A stretch of DNA of 51,531 nucleotides from Fusobacteriota bacterium (GTDB taxonomy: Bacteria > Fusobacteriota > Fusobacteriia > Fusobacteriales > JAAYPW01), in the NCBI GenBank assembly GCA_012519615.1, contig JAAYPW010000049.1, positions 1 through 51,531 of the forward strand. The letters are read 5' to 3'. The notes under the pieces were generated by a model that ran no database searches, had not been told where the DNA came from, and saw nothing but the letters and a program-made list of their open reading frames with translations. Below, piece after piece: positions 35,194-44,046 of the stretch (position 1 is the first letter of the stretch; each line of letters begins with the position of its first letter). A program made the translations under genes and the position numbers.

Positions 35194-36174
35194 TTGAAAA
35201 AAATTGCAGTATTAGTTATAATAATTGCAGTGACAGCTGCCTTATTTTATACATTAAAAAGTAAACAAGAACTTTTTCAAATAGATGAAAAAAATATTGA
35301 ATCAATTGAAATTGTGGAACAAGATACAACTTTAAAAAATAATGAAATTATCGAAAATAATGATGAAATTTCGAAAAAAAGTATAGAAGTTCCACTTTAT
35401 CCAGCTACAGTAAAAGTTAGCTTGAACAAAAAATCAATTGAGTCAAATAATAAGGATAGAGTAAATTTTACAGTAGAAGTATTTGACCAATATGATGAAA
35501 AAATGCAAAATGTTAGTATTAATGATATTGAATTATATATTAATAATAAAAAAATAACTGGAGATTCATTTAAAACTAGTGAAAAAGGGGAATATTCAGT
35601 TTATGCAAAATACAAAAGTATATATAGTAATCAAGTAGGATTTATTGCAATACAAAAAGGATTATTTAAAGATAAAAATTTAGAAAAAGAAATTAGAAAA
35701 GTATTGGGAAAACCTAATGAAGAGATAACTATAGAGGATCTAAAAAAGATTCCAGTACTTACTATTGAATATAAAAAAATAAAACAACTTGATGGCATAG
35801 AGTATATGACTGAATTAAAAGAATTAAAATTAACAGGAAATGAGATCGTAGATGTAAGTCCTTTATCAAAATTAAAAAAGTTAGAAAAATTGTGGTTAGA
35901 TGAAAATAAAATTAGAATTGTTGATCCTCTATTATCGTTAGAAAATATCCATTATTTAGAATTGGGAAATAACGAGATAAGAAATATTAAACCGTTAAGT
36001 AATATGTTAAAAATAAAAAAATTATATCTATATGATAATCAAATTTCAGACATAAGAGCGATTGTTAACTTAAATGAATTAATAGAGTTTTATATTTGGG
36101 ATAATCCATTAGAAAAAAGTTCTGATAATATTTTTAGATATTTTGAAAAAAAATCTTGTAAAGTTTACAAATAA
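35194..36174 (+). CDS. Exported leucine-rich-repeat protein with Ig-like domain
   Basis: This 326-residue protein has an N-terminal hydrophobic helix (about 3-22) that acts as signal or anchor. An acidic linker is followed by an Ig-like (bacterial invasin-type) domain at about 70-160. Five or so internalin-type leucine-rich repeats of about 22 residues then run from about 195 to 310, with units such as LKELKLTGNEIVDVSPLSKL and KLEKLWLDENKIRIVDPLLSL (given as landmarks). Internalin-type LRRs bind proteins outside the cytoplasm. TTG 35194 with AAGGAG 9 nt upstream is preferred to GTG 35185. Confidence 0.8.
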   Translation: MKKIAVLVIIIAVTAALFYTLKSKQELFQIDEKNIESIEIVEQDTTLKNNEIIENNDEISKKSIEVPLYPATVKVSLNKKSIESNNKDRVNFTVEVFDQYDEKMQNVSINDIELYINNKKITGDSFKTSEKGEYSVYAKYKSIYSNQVGFIAIQKGLFKDKNLEKEIRKVLGKPNEEITIEDLKKIPVLTIEYKKIKQLDGIEYMTELKELKLTGNEIVDVSPLSKLKKLEKLWLDENKIRIVDPLLSLENIHYLELGNNEIRNIKPLSNMLKIKKLYLYDNQISDIRAIVNLNELIEFYIWDNPLEKSSDNIFRYFEKKSCKVYK

Positions 36175-36189
36175 AGGGGGATTTATATT

Positions 36190-37131
36190 ATGAAGAAACT
36201 AATAATTGTTTTTTGTATTATACTTTTTAGTATATGTTCATTTTCAAATGAGATAGACGAACAAGCAACTAAAAAACTTCTTGCTGCAACAAAAAACAAT
36301 AAGCTAGATGATGTTGTATCACTTTTAAAATTAAATGTTGATATTAATACTGTCGATAAAAAATTATATACACCCATAATGTATGCTGTAGAAAATGATA
36401 ATATAGAGATGGCACGGGCGATTATTAGATTAAATCCTAATTTAGGTGATATAAATATTAATGGAGATACGGTATTAATGATGGCAAATAGTAAGGAGAT
36501 GATAAATATCCTTATTAATGCAGGTGCAAGAGTAGATAAATTTAATGATAGAAGAAACAACCCACTTTTAAATGCAGCGCGTAAAAAGGATCCGTCTATT
36601 ATAGAAGCTTTAATAAAACATGATGCAAAAACTGAAATACGAAATGCGAGACACCAGACCCCATTATTACTTGCAATTATGGATAAAAGAGTAGAGGAAT
36701 CAAAAGTTTTAATTAAAAATTCTTTTATTGATAATTTAGATAAAGATGGAAATACTGCTTTAATGTATGCAACAGAGGAAGATATTATAATTGAGCTACT
36801 TAATAATGGCACAGATTTATCAATTAAAAATAAAAAAGGGATTATTATGGGCGAAGAGTCTTTAATGCTTTCTATTGAATTAGGTTATGAACTAGCTGTA
36901 GCTAAATTTATTGAACGAAACCAAAATGTAAACTTTAGAGATATGTATGGAGATAGCCCTTTAACATATGCTGTGAAAAAGAACCAGAAAAATATAGTTG
37001 AAATGTTACTTAATTCAGGAGCTAATATTAATTTTAAAGATCTAGATGGTAAAACACCAATACAAATTGCTGTAGGAAAAGCATATAAAGAAGTAGTAAA
37101 CTTATTGATAAAATATGGAGCAGAAATATAG
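36190..37131 (+). CDS. Exported ankyrin-repeat protein
   Basis: This 313-residue protein has a signal peptide (KKLIIVFCIILFSICSFS) and then about eight ankyrin repeats filling the rest, for example YTPIMYAVENDNIEMARAII, NPLLNAARKKDPSIIEALI and SPLTYAVKKNQKNIVEMLL. The repeats are regular and end KYGAEI at the very C-terminus. It is periplasmic or exported, unlike the cytoplasmic ankyrin protein at 1213. It is 15 nt behind the LRR gene and shares its transcript. The binding partner is unknown; neighbouring exported proteins are candidates. Confidence 0.85.
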   Translation: MKKLIIVFCIILFSICSFSNEIDEQATKKLLAATKNNKLDDVVSLLKLNVDINTVDKKLYTPIMYAVENDNIEMARAIIRLNPNLGDININGDTVLMMANSKEMINILINAGARVDKFNDRRNNPLLNAARKKDPSIIEALIKHDAKTEIRNARHQTPLLLAIMDKRVEESKVLIKNSFIDNLDKDGNTALMYATEEDIIIELLNNGTDLSIKNKKGIIMGEESLMLSIELGYELAVAKFIERNQNVNFRDMYGDSPLTYAVKKNQKNIVEMLLNSGANINFKDLDGKTPIQIAVGKAYKEVVNLLIKYGAEI

Positions 37132-37168
37132 TTTAGTATAAAATAACTTAAATTTTCCTTAAAATGTA

Positions 37169-37197
37169 TTGAAAAAGAGTTGAAAATATGCTATTAT
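37169..37197 (+). promoter_or_regulatory. Promoter for the second GTPase operon
   Basis: TTGAAA (37169-37174) and TATTAT (37192-37197) are 17 bp apart in the 176 nt gap before the GTPase gene. The leader also has a TATAGT/ACTATA 6 bp stem (37241-37255) directly before AAGGATG and two tiny overlapping reading frames (37259-37273 and 37273-37287). Confidence 0.5.
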
Positions 37198-37307
37198 AGT
37201 AATGTATAATTTTTATATTAAAATATTTAGATGAAATAAATATAGTATAACTATAAGGATGAATTATAAATAATGAATTTAATATGACTATAGGATGGTG
37301 AAATGAA

Positions 37308-39521
37308 GTGGATGATAGATTAGAGAATAAGATAAATAAGTTGAAAAATTATAGTGAAAATCCAATAGGAGTATTTGGTGCAAGGGCATCAGGTAAAACT
37401 ATGTTTTTTACAATTTTATATGGATTAACTGGATTTAAAGATGATAAAAATCAATTCTCTGTACTTTGCAAAGATGAAGAAACTAGAAAATATTTAAGTA
37501 ATAACTATATGTATGTTTCAAAAGGGGAACTTTTACCTAGAACAGAAATTACACTTATGAGAAAAATTGTAATGGAGTTCATATTTAATCAGAGTGATTA
37601 TGCTTTAAAAAGTTTTGACTTTGCAGGAGAATTATTAAAAGAGAATTCAATGGAAGAAAAAGTTCTTGCGGATGTATTTTTAAAAAGACAGAAAAAAATA
37701 TATGAGTTTTTTGCCACTTGTAGTGGAATTCTTATTTTTATAGATCCAAGCGAAGATGATGATGAAATATTTAGAAGACAAGATGAAGTAAATAAGCTAT
37801 TAGGTTATATAAAGGATGAAAATGGTGCCTGGTCTAAATCTATTCCAATTGCTTTAGTTATAACGAAATGGGATAAAGTAAGTCAAGGGAAAAATGAAGT
37901 TGTTGAAAAGAAAAAAGCAATAGATTATATTGAAAACCATAAAGTTTATAAAAATGTATATAATATTTTACAAGGTGCTACAGATACAGTGGATATTTTT
38001 CCATTATCTGCATTTGGTGAATCAAAGGGTGAAGATTTACCACCAGATGATTTAAATCAACCTTTTAACTTGTTTGCACCGATGGTTTGGATATCTCAAA
38101 AAAGAGACGTTGATTGGAAAAATAAAATTAAAGAGATTTTTAAAAATGAAAAAATTAATGCAGCTGATGCAAAAGCTATAATTGATAATTTTAAAGACAG
38201 TGTTAAAAATCCTGAAATTCTTAAAGAAGTTGATAAAATATATAGTGCATATCTTGCAAAAGGGAGAAATAAAATAATAGCGATAATTGCACTAATTATC
38301 ATATTAATTGCTGGTTTTGGAGTTGGATATTTCTTCTATTCGGAAAAAAATAGAGAATCAATAGATTTTGATAAAGTATTAGCTGTTAGTAATAAAAGAG
38401 AGCAAATTGACAAAATTGATAATTACATTATAAAATACGGGGAAGAAAATTTAAATTCTAAAAAATTAATTGAAAAATTAAAAGATGTGTATAAAGAGGC
38501 AATTGATTTAGAAACTGATGTAAATCAAAAAGAGATTTTACTTAGTAAATTAGGTGATAGATTCGATGATGGTGAGACAATAGAATTTATAAATTCTAGA
38601 AAAATTGCTCTACAAGAGGAAAAAAGACAAAATGAAATTATACAAAGAAAAAAAGCTGATGCTGATACAGAATATAAATTATTAGAAACAATATGGAAAG
38701 ATAACTCTCCTAGTTTGAAAAAATATGAATATTCAAAAGCTTTCGCAACAAATTTCCCTGATTATAGACTGATAAATCTTGTAAAAGAAAATAGCGAAAA
38801 GTATTTAAAACTTGCAGATAGAGAGCTCTATGATGAAATAATTACATTAAGCGAAAATAAAAATAGAAATTTAAATATTATTTATGATAAAATTGAAACA
38901 TATCTTGTGAAAGCAGATTTTAAAGAGTATAAAACACTAGTTATTACTTTAAAAGAAAATCTTAAAGAAGAGGAATATTTTAGTTTTATTCAGTTAAAAG
39001 TCGAAGAATATAATAAAAATATTAATACAAATAAGGCTTTAGAACTTTCAAATGCTATTAATAGTTATTTAAAAAATAGTAAACAAAAAAAATTCCAAAC
39101 ACAAGCTAATGATTATAAAAATAAGTTAGCTACAATTAGCAAGGGAATAAGTGCAGATGTAGAACTATATACTGATATTTCAAATTTTAGAAGAGAAAAA
39201 TGTAATGTGGATATGAGAGTTGCAGTAACAAGTGAAATAAATAAAAAATCTGAAACTAAAATAATATTTAAATCAAAAGAAGATATTAATGGAACGATAA
39301 AAAATATGAATTATGTTGGAGTAGATAGAGCAAATATCATTTTAGATACCAAAATGGAAATACAAGTATATGTTACTACACCAGATAAAAATGAATATAT
39401 TTTTGGACCACAGGCAATAAATTTTGATAATGTTAATAAAGAAGTAGTTTTAAAGGGTCCTAATTCGGATCAAATAAAAGTAATGATAAAAATTAAAAAT
39501 GATTTATTTAAAATACAATAA
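37308..39521 (+). CDS. Membrane-anchored P-loop GTPase-like protein with large exported tail
   Basis: This 737-residue protein has a cytoplasmic GTPase-like domain with Walker A GARASGKT (24-31), G3 DFAGE (Asp104), G4 TKWD (186-189) and a G5-like PLSAFGE near 230. It is followed by one membrane helix (about 323-343). The remaining 390 residues would be outside the membrane: helical, TPR-like segments (345-605) and a beta-rich end (about 610-737). The first 310 residues are paralogous to the whole minus-strand gene at 32853. The start is GTG 37308 behind AGGATGG. It is followed 12 nt later by a partner membrane protein. Function is unknown. Confidence 0.7.
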   Translation: MDDRLENKINKLKNYSENPIGVFGARASGKTMFFTILYGLTGFKDDKNQFSVLCKDEETRKYLSNNYMYVSKGELLPRTEITLMRKIVMEFIFNQSDYALKSFDFAGELLKENSMEEKVLADVFLKRQKKIYEFFATCSGILIFIDPSEDDDEIFRRQDEVNKLLGYIKDENGAWSKSIPIALVITKWDKVSQGKNEVVEKKKAIDYIENHKVYKNVYNILQGATDTVDIFPLSAFGESKGEDLPPDDLNQPFNLFAPMVWISQKRDVDWKNKIKEIFKNEKINAADAKAIIDNFKDSVKNPEILKEVDKIYSAYLAKGRNKIIAIIALIIILIAGFGVGYFFYSEKNRESIDFDKVLAVSNKREQIDKIDNYIIKYGEENLNSKKLIEKLKDVYKEAIDLETDVNQKEILLSKLGDRFDDGETIEFINSRKIALQEEKRQNEIIQRKKADADTEYKLLETIWKDNSPSLKKYEYSKAFATNFPDYRLINLVKENSEKYLKLADRELYDEIITLSENKNRNLNIIYDKIETYLVKADFKEYKTLVITLKENLKEEEYFSFIQLKVEEYNKNINTNKALELSNAINSYLKNSKQKKFQTQANDYKNKLATISKGISADVELYTDISNFRREKCNVDMRVAVTSEINKKSETKIIFKSKEDINGTIKNMNYVGVDRANIILDTKMEIQVYVTTPDKNEYIFGPQAINFDNVNKEVVLKGPNSDQIKVMIKIKNDLFKIQ

Positions 39522-39533
39522 GGTGGTATGTGT

Positions 39534-40478
39534 ATGGAAATTAAACTTATGGTTGTAACCCATAAAAAGAATTTTGGTTCTATACCGTATTTTTCGGAAA
39601 ACCTAAGTGAGATATATAGAAATATACTTGAAAAAGTAAATTACATTGACTATCCATCAGACGAAAACAATATGGTTGAATTAAATAAAAATGAATTTTA
39701 TATTTATTTTTTAACTTATATAGGTGGTAGCGATGAGTTTGGAAGAACATATTCTAATATAATATCTACTTTATTTGAATATCCATTAACAGAACAAGAA
39801 AAAATAAGAGTTCGTAAAATTTTATATGAAGTAAAAAATGATATCAAAACAGAGATTGACGTATTTTTAACTAAAAGTTATTTTACGACTATAAAAAGAA
39901 GAGTACATTTAAAAAAAAGCATAAAACTTACGAAATCAGATAGAGAAGAAATTGAAAAAAAGAAACTGGAAAAAGAGAATCAAATTATTGAAACTGAAGA
40001 GATAATTCAAAAAAAAATCAATAAAGAGATAGATGAAAAAGAAACTGAATTAATGGATAGGGAACAAAGAATAAAGGACTTACAGGAAAAATATAGGCAA
40101 GAACGTGTAGAACGTAAACGGATGATTAAAATAAAGCAAAAAAGACACGAAAGAGAAAAAGAAGTTGAACAAATTATAAGAAAAAGTGATTTATTAAATA
40201 AAAATATAAGTGAAATACAGGGTGATTTAGAGAGAATATCTCAAAATTCCAATCTTGCAGTATCACATATTTTAAAGATAATTGATCGAATGAGATTAGA
40301 AACGGATACAGTGAAACCAAATGTTAATAAAAACAATCCATCTAATTTAAATAAAAAATTCAAAGCAAGTGTTGGAAGAAAATTAAATAAAAGAGTGATA
40401 GTTATGTTTTATTTATTTATTTGTATTGCGTTTTTAGTATTAGTATATCTATTTGTAGGAAAATATAAAATATTTTAA
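39534..40478 (+). CDS. Coiled-coil membrane protein encoded with the GTPase
   Basis: This 314-residue protein has a globular N-terminal domain (1-125: VVTHKKNFGSIPYFSENLSE and IYFLTYIGGSDEFGRTYS). A long charged coiled coil follows (about 140-245, rich in E/K/R/Q), and one membrane helix closes the chain (about 290-309). The N-terminal domain somewhat resembles the GAP1-N domains that accompany DO-GTPases, but that is a weak match by eye. ATG 39534 sits 8 nt from AGGTGG; the ATG at 39528 is too close. The 12 nt gap indicates co-translation with the GTPase, so the two probably form a membrane complex. Confidence 0.6.
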   Translation: MEIKLMVVTHKKNFGSIPYFSENLSEIYRNILEKVNYIDYPSDENNMVELNKNEFYIYFLTYIGGSDEFGRTYSNIISTLFEYPLTEQEKIRVRKILYEVKNDIKTEIDVFLTKSYFTTIKRRVHLKKSIKLTKSDREEIEKKKLEKENQIIETEEIIQKKINKEIDEKETELMDREQRIKDLQEKYRQERVERKRMIKIKQKRHEREKEVEQIIRKSDLLNKNISEIQGDLERISQNSNLAVSHILKIIDRMRLETDTVKPNVNKNNPSNLNKKFKASVGRKLNKRVIVMFYLFICIAFLVLVYLFVGKYKIF

Positions 40479-40490
40479 ACTAAATAACCT

Positions 40491-40526
40491 AATACATAGG
40501 ACAGATTTATTTCTGTCCTATGTATT
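40491..40526 (+). terminator. Strong hairpin after the GTPase operon, probable terminator
   Basis: AATACATAGGACAG (40491-40504) and CTGTCCTATGTATT (40513-40526) are exact complements with an 8 nt loop, 12 nt after the stop codon. The following bases are TAATAATAATGATTTATTTT, so there is no compact T-tract; termination is likely but not certain. It separates the GTPase pair from the next operon. Confidence 0.55.
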
Positions 40527-40561
40527 TAATAATAATGATTTATTTTAGTTTGGAGGAAAAT

Positions 40562-42640
40562 ATGAGAACCATAAAAATGTTAGGTAAAAAAATATCTATT
40601 AAAGTTGAAAGTACTGGAAAAGAATCTTCTAAATTAAAAAAATTACAAATCAATTATAAACTAAGATTAATATTTATTGCATTAATCTTTATTTTTTTTG
40701 TATTTTTTTTTAATATTGGAAAAGCTAAGAAGGAATATGAAATTGGAAATATTTCTGAAAGTACTATTTTATCGCCATTATCTATAGAATACGAAGATAA
40801 ATTTGATAAAGATTTTGTAGTAGAACAAATCAAAATGAATACACAGCCAATATATACAATAGATCATCAAGTTAAAATCAATGTTATAAAAAATTTAAAT
40901 AGTATATTTGATAAATATAATATGTTTAAAAAAAATCTAATTACTTTATCTTTAAAAACTGAATCCGAAAAAGAAAATTTATATAATAGTTTTTTTAAAG
41001 ATACAAATGTTCAAATTGATTTTAAAACTATTAAAAAAATGCTCGAAGAGGATAATGACCACATTATAAAGTCAAATTTACTAAAAAAAATAGATAAAAT
41101 ATATGAAAACGGTATTGAAGAAACGGAATTAAATTTATTAAAAAATGAGATTAAAAATATTTTTAGTGAAGTTGAATATGATATATTTTCAAAAATTATT
41201 TTGCCTGATAAATTTTATGACGAGGAATCTACAAAAGAGAATATTGCAGTACAATTAAAAAATATCGAAGTAAAAAAAGTGAAAATTAACTTTGGTGATA
41301 TAATTATTTCTAAAGGTGAAGTAATTAATGAAGAGATAAAAGAAAAACTTGATAAAACAGGTGTTTTAGATAAATTGAGCTACTTAAGAAAGATTTTTGG
41401 AATTTGTTTATATTTTATATGTTCAACAATTTTATTTATGTTTCTTGGTAGAAAATATATAAAAAAAGAGATTATAGAAAATAAAATTTATTTTTCAACA
41501 CTAATTTCGATTTGTATAATGCTATTTTTTCTTAAAATAATACCAATAAAATTAATTTTTTTATTTCCTTTTGGATTTTTGATACTTATTCTAGGAATAA
41601 TTAGTACAGAAAAATATGCTTTTATAATAGGAGGAACTGCTCTTATTTATATTTTACCATATATGGGATTTGACCAGCTTTTATTTATTGTAAATTTAAC
41701 GAGTATGTTAATTGCTATATATTATGTTAAACAAATTAAAAATAGAAGTGATATTATAAATGCAGGTATCTATATGGGATTAATAAAAACAGTTATTGGA
41801 TCTGGATTTTGTATTATTTTTTCATACGAAGCAGTTGACATTATATGGATTGCACTTCAACTTTTGTTATCTGGAATAGCGGCGGGAATGTTAACAATTT
41901 CCATATTACCTTATTTAGAAAATTATTTTAATATACTAACAAATATTAAATTACTTGAACTAGGTGATTTTTCTAATCCACTTTTAAAAGAACTTTTAAT
42001 GAAAGCCCCAGGAACATTTCACCATAGTTTATTAGTTGCAACACTAGCTGAAAATGCAGCTGAAGCAATAGGTGCAAATTCTACTTTTACAAGGGTTGCA
42101 TGTTATTACCATGATATTGGTAAAACAAAGCGTCCGACATTTTTCGTCGAGAACCAGTTTTATGGTGTAAATCCACATGACACATTAAACCCTTATTTAA
42201 GTGCTTTAATTATCAGATCTCACACAAAAGATGGAGAAAAAATAGCTAGAATGCATAAAATTCCCAAGGAAGTAAGGGATATTATGTCCGAACATCAAGG
42301 GACAACATTACTTGCATATTTCTATAATAAAGCAAAAAATGATAATCCAGACATAAATGAATCAGATTTTAGATATGATGGTCCAAAACCACGTACAAAA
42401 GAATCAGCTATAATAATGTTAGCAGACTCTATTGAAGCAGCGGTAAGAAGTTTAGATCATAAAAATCCTGTAATAGTAGAAAGTTTAATAAGAAAGATAA
42501 TAAATGGAAAAATTGAAGAAGATCAATTATCAGAAGCAGAATTAACATTTAAAGATATAGAAATAGTTATAAAGACTTTTTTAAACGTAATACAAGGAAT
42601 ATATCATTCAAGGATAAAATATCCTGAAATAAAAAAATAG
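40562..42640 (+). CDS. 7TM-HD phosphohydrolase, PgpH/YqfF-like cyclic di-AMP phosphodiesterase
   Basis: This 692-residue protein has one membrane helix (about 38-56), an extracytoplasmic 7TMR-HD domain (about 60-280), a block of about six membrane helices (285-455) and a cytoplasmic HD domain. The HD metal site includes HHSLL, YHDIGK (His517-Asp518), SHTKDG and SEHQGT. PgpH relatives hydrolyse cyclic di-AMP to pApA. ATG 40562 has TGGAGG 6-7 nt upstream; the ATG at 40520 lies within the preceding hairpin and is unlikely. It leads an operon with ybeY and the DgkA-PAP2 gene, an order common in Fusobacteria and Firmicutes. Confidence 0.9.
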   Translation: MRTIKMLGKKISIKVESTGKESSKLKKLQINYKLRLIFIALIFIFFVFFFNIGKAKKEYEIGNISESTILSPLSIEYEDKFDKDFVVEQIKMNTQPIYTIDHQVKINVIKNLNSIFDKYNMFKKNLITLSLKTESEKENLYNSFFKDTNVQIDFKTIKKMLEEDNDHIIKSNLLKKIDKIYENGIEETELNLLKNEIKNIFSEVEYDIFSKIILPDKFYDEESTKENIAVQLKNIEVKKVKINFGDIIISKGEVINEEIKEKLDKTGVLDKLSYLRKIFGICLYFICSTILFMFLGRKYIKKEIIENKIYFSTLISICIMLFFLKIIPIKLIFLFPFGFLILILGIISTEKYAFIIGGTALIYILPYMGFDQLLFIVNLTSMLIAIYYVKQIKNRSDIINAGIYMGLIKTVIGSGFCIIFSYEAVDIIWIALQLLLSGIAAGMLTISILPYLENYFNILTNIKLLELGDFSNPLLKELLMKAPGTFHHSLLVATLAENAAEAIGANSTFTRVACYYHDIGKTKRPTFFVENQFYGVNPHDTLNPYLSALIIRSHTKDGEKIARMHKIPKEVRDIMSEHQGTTLLAYFYNKAKNDNPDINESDFRYDGPKPRTKESAIIMLADSIEAAVRSLDHKNPVIVESLIRKIINGKIEEDQLSEAELTFKDIEIVIKTFLNVIQGIYHSRIKYPEIKK

Positions 42641-42651
42641 GAGTATAAAAT

Positions 42652-43104
42652 ATGGAAATTATAATTGATTTAACAAATGAAAATAGTAAATTTGATTTAG
42701 ATTTAGATAAAATAGAAAGTTTTATTCATTATGTTATTAAAAAAGAATATGATTCAGAAAAAGATGTGTATATATCAGTTCTAATTAGTGATAACGACGA
42801 GATACAAAACATTAATCGAGAGTATCGAGGAAAAGATATGCCAACTGATGTTATTTCTTTTGCGTATAACGAAACAGAAAATGAAGGGATATATGATGTC
42901 TTAGGAGATATAATAATATCCTTTGATAAAGTACAAGAACAATCAAAAGAGTATGAACACAGTATTGAACGTGAATTTTTTTATGTATTACTACATGGAA
43001 TGCTACATTTACTAGGTTACGATCATATTGAAGATGAGGATAAAAAAATAATGAGAGAAAAAGAGGAGCAGATATTGGAGAAATATAATATTAGGAGAGA
43101 ATAG
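42652..43104 (+). CDS. ybeY: Endoribonuclease YbeY (16S rRNA maturation)
   Basis: This 150-residue zinc endoribonuclease acts in 16S rRNA 3'-end maturation and ribosome quality control. It has the conserved NREYRGKDMPTDVISFAY, GDIIISFDKV and the metal site HGMLHLLGYDH, where the three His bind zinc. The start is ATG with AGGAG. The next gene starts at the base after its stop codon. Confidence 0.96.
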   Translation: MEIIIDLTNENSKFDLDLDKIESFIHYVIKKEYDSEKDVYISVLISDNDEIQNINREYRGKDMPTDVISFAYNETENEGIYDVLGDIIISFDKVQEQSKEYEHSIEREFFYVLLHGMLHLLGYDHIEDEDKKIMREKEEQILEKYNIRRE

Positions 43105-43851
43105 ATGGATGATAAAAACAAAAAATATAGTGATCATTTAAAAAAAAGTAAACTTATAGATAAAATGAATTATGCAATTGAAGGGATAATTGAAGCGATA
43201 ATTATAGAAAGAAATATGAAAATTCATTTTTTTGTAACCCTAATAATTATATTTATCTCTTTATTAGTTGGATTAAATAAAATTGAATTTGCATTGATTT
43301 TGATTGCAATAGCACTAGTCTGGATCACTGAAATAATAAATACTGCTATTGAAAAAGTTGTTGATATGAATACAAAAGAGTATAATGAGTATGGAAAAAT
43401 AGCAAAAGATGCAGGAGCAGGGGCAGTATTTGTCTCAGCAATACTTGCTATTGCAATTGGATATTTAGTTTTTTATAACCATTTTGAAAAAACAGGAAAT
43501 ACTATATCAAAATTTAAAAATAAAAAATTTATAAATATACATCATGCTATAATTATTTTATTATTGGTTTTGGTATTTGTTATTGGTTTAAAAGCATTTT
43601 TCAAAAAAGGAAGACCATTAGATGGTGGTATGCCAAGTGGACATAGTGCTGCAGCTTTCTCCATAGCGACGTCTATATTTTTTATTTCTAAAAGTTCTTT
43701 TGTTGGATTATTAGCATTTGGAATAGCTATGCTTGTTGCACAATCGAGAGTTCGTGAAAATGTACATACGGTAACAGAAGTTATAATAGGAAGTTTTGTT
43801 GGTTTTTCTATTACCTTTCTATCGTTTTATATATTATTGTCTATTAGTTAA
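43105..43851 (+). CDS. Fusion of undecaprenol/diacylglycerol kinase (DgkA) and PAP2 phosphatase
   Basis: This is 248 residues in two membrane enzymes. The first half (about 15-130) is DgkA-like: YAIEGIIEAI, ERNMKIHF, then ITEIINTAIEKVVD and GKIAKDAGAGAV, the kinase signature. The second half is a PAP2 phosphatase with motif 1 KxGRP (168-171), motif 2 PSGHS (177-181) and motif 3 SRVRENVH (to His221). In Gram-positive relatives DgkA phosphorylates undecaprenol, and PAP2 enzymes dephosphorylate undecaprenyl pyrophosphate, so the fusion likely serves lipid-carrier recycling. It abuts ybeY. The start is ATG with AGGAG inside ybeY. Confidence 0.9.
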   Translation: MDDKNKKYSDHLKKSKLIDKMNYAIEGIIEAIIIERNMKIHFFVTLIIIFISLLVGLNKIEFALILIAIALVWITEIINTAIEKVVDMNTKEYNEYGKIAKDAGAGAVFVSAILAIAIGYLVFYNHFEKTGNTISKFKNKKFINIHHAIIILLLVLVFVIGLKAFFKKGRPLDGGMPSGHSAAAFSIATSIFFISKSSFVGLLAFGIAMLVAQSRVRENVHTVTEVIIGSFVGFSITFLSFYILLSIS

Positions 43852-43919
43852 ATAATATTGTAAATCAATTAATAAAAAATGATTTTAATAAAAAAATAAA
43901 CAGTTTAAAACAAGCGAAA

Positions 43920-43935
43920 ACACTATATATAGTGA
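43920..43935 (+). promoter_or_regulatory. NrdR box 1 upstream of nrdD
   Basis: The core CACTATATATAGTG (43921-43934) is a perfect palindrome matching the NrdR box consensus ACACWATATATWGTGT. Its centre is 31 bp (three helical turns) from that of box 2, the usual paired arrangement. Confidence 0.8.
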
Positions 43936-43950
43936 TTTGTATAAAAACAA

Positions 43951-43966
43951 ACACTATATATAGTGT
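43951..43966 (+). promoter_or_regulatory. NrdR box 2 upstream of nrdD
   Basis: ACACTATATATAGTGT is an exact 16 bp palindrome fitting the NrdR consensus fully. It ends 7 bp before the -35 element, so a bound NrdR oligomer would block RNA polymerase. The nrdR gene is not in the window. Confidence 0.85.
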
Positions 43967-43973
43967 TTTTTAG

Positions 43974-44002
43974 TTGACATTTTATTTAATATGAGGTATA
44001 AT
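43974..44002 (+). promoter_or_regulatory. Consensus sigma-70 promoter of nrdD
   Basis: TTGACA (43974-43979) and TATAAT (43997-44002) are separated by exactly 17 bp, a full consensus promoter. Transcription would begin near 44009. This argues against the in-frame ATG at 44011, which would be almost leaderless, and for ATG 44047. Confidence 0.85.
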
Positions 44003-44046
44003 TAATTTAGATGAATAAAGATAAGGAATATATAAAGGAGGCAAAA

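Noticed and set aside
37241-37287. Short stem and two overlapping four-codon frames in the leader of the second GTPase gene, suggesting attenuation
   Set aside because: The stem is only 6 bp of mostly A-T and the frames are too short to judge; such patterns are frequent in this base composition.
32853-40478. Interpretation of the GTPase cluster as an antiphage defence island
   Set aside because: No nuclease, toxin, protease or other effector and no mobile element is present; the exported repeat proteins fit an envelope role better.
44011-44046. In-frame ATG 36 nt upstream of the proposed nrdD start
   Set aside because: It would lie 2-3 nt after the predicted transcription start with no Shine-Dalgarno, while ATG 44047 has AAAGGAGG at ideal spacing and fits the family N-terminus.
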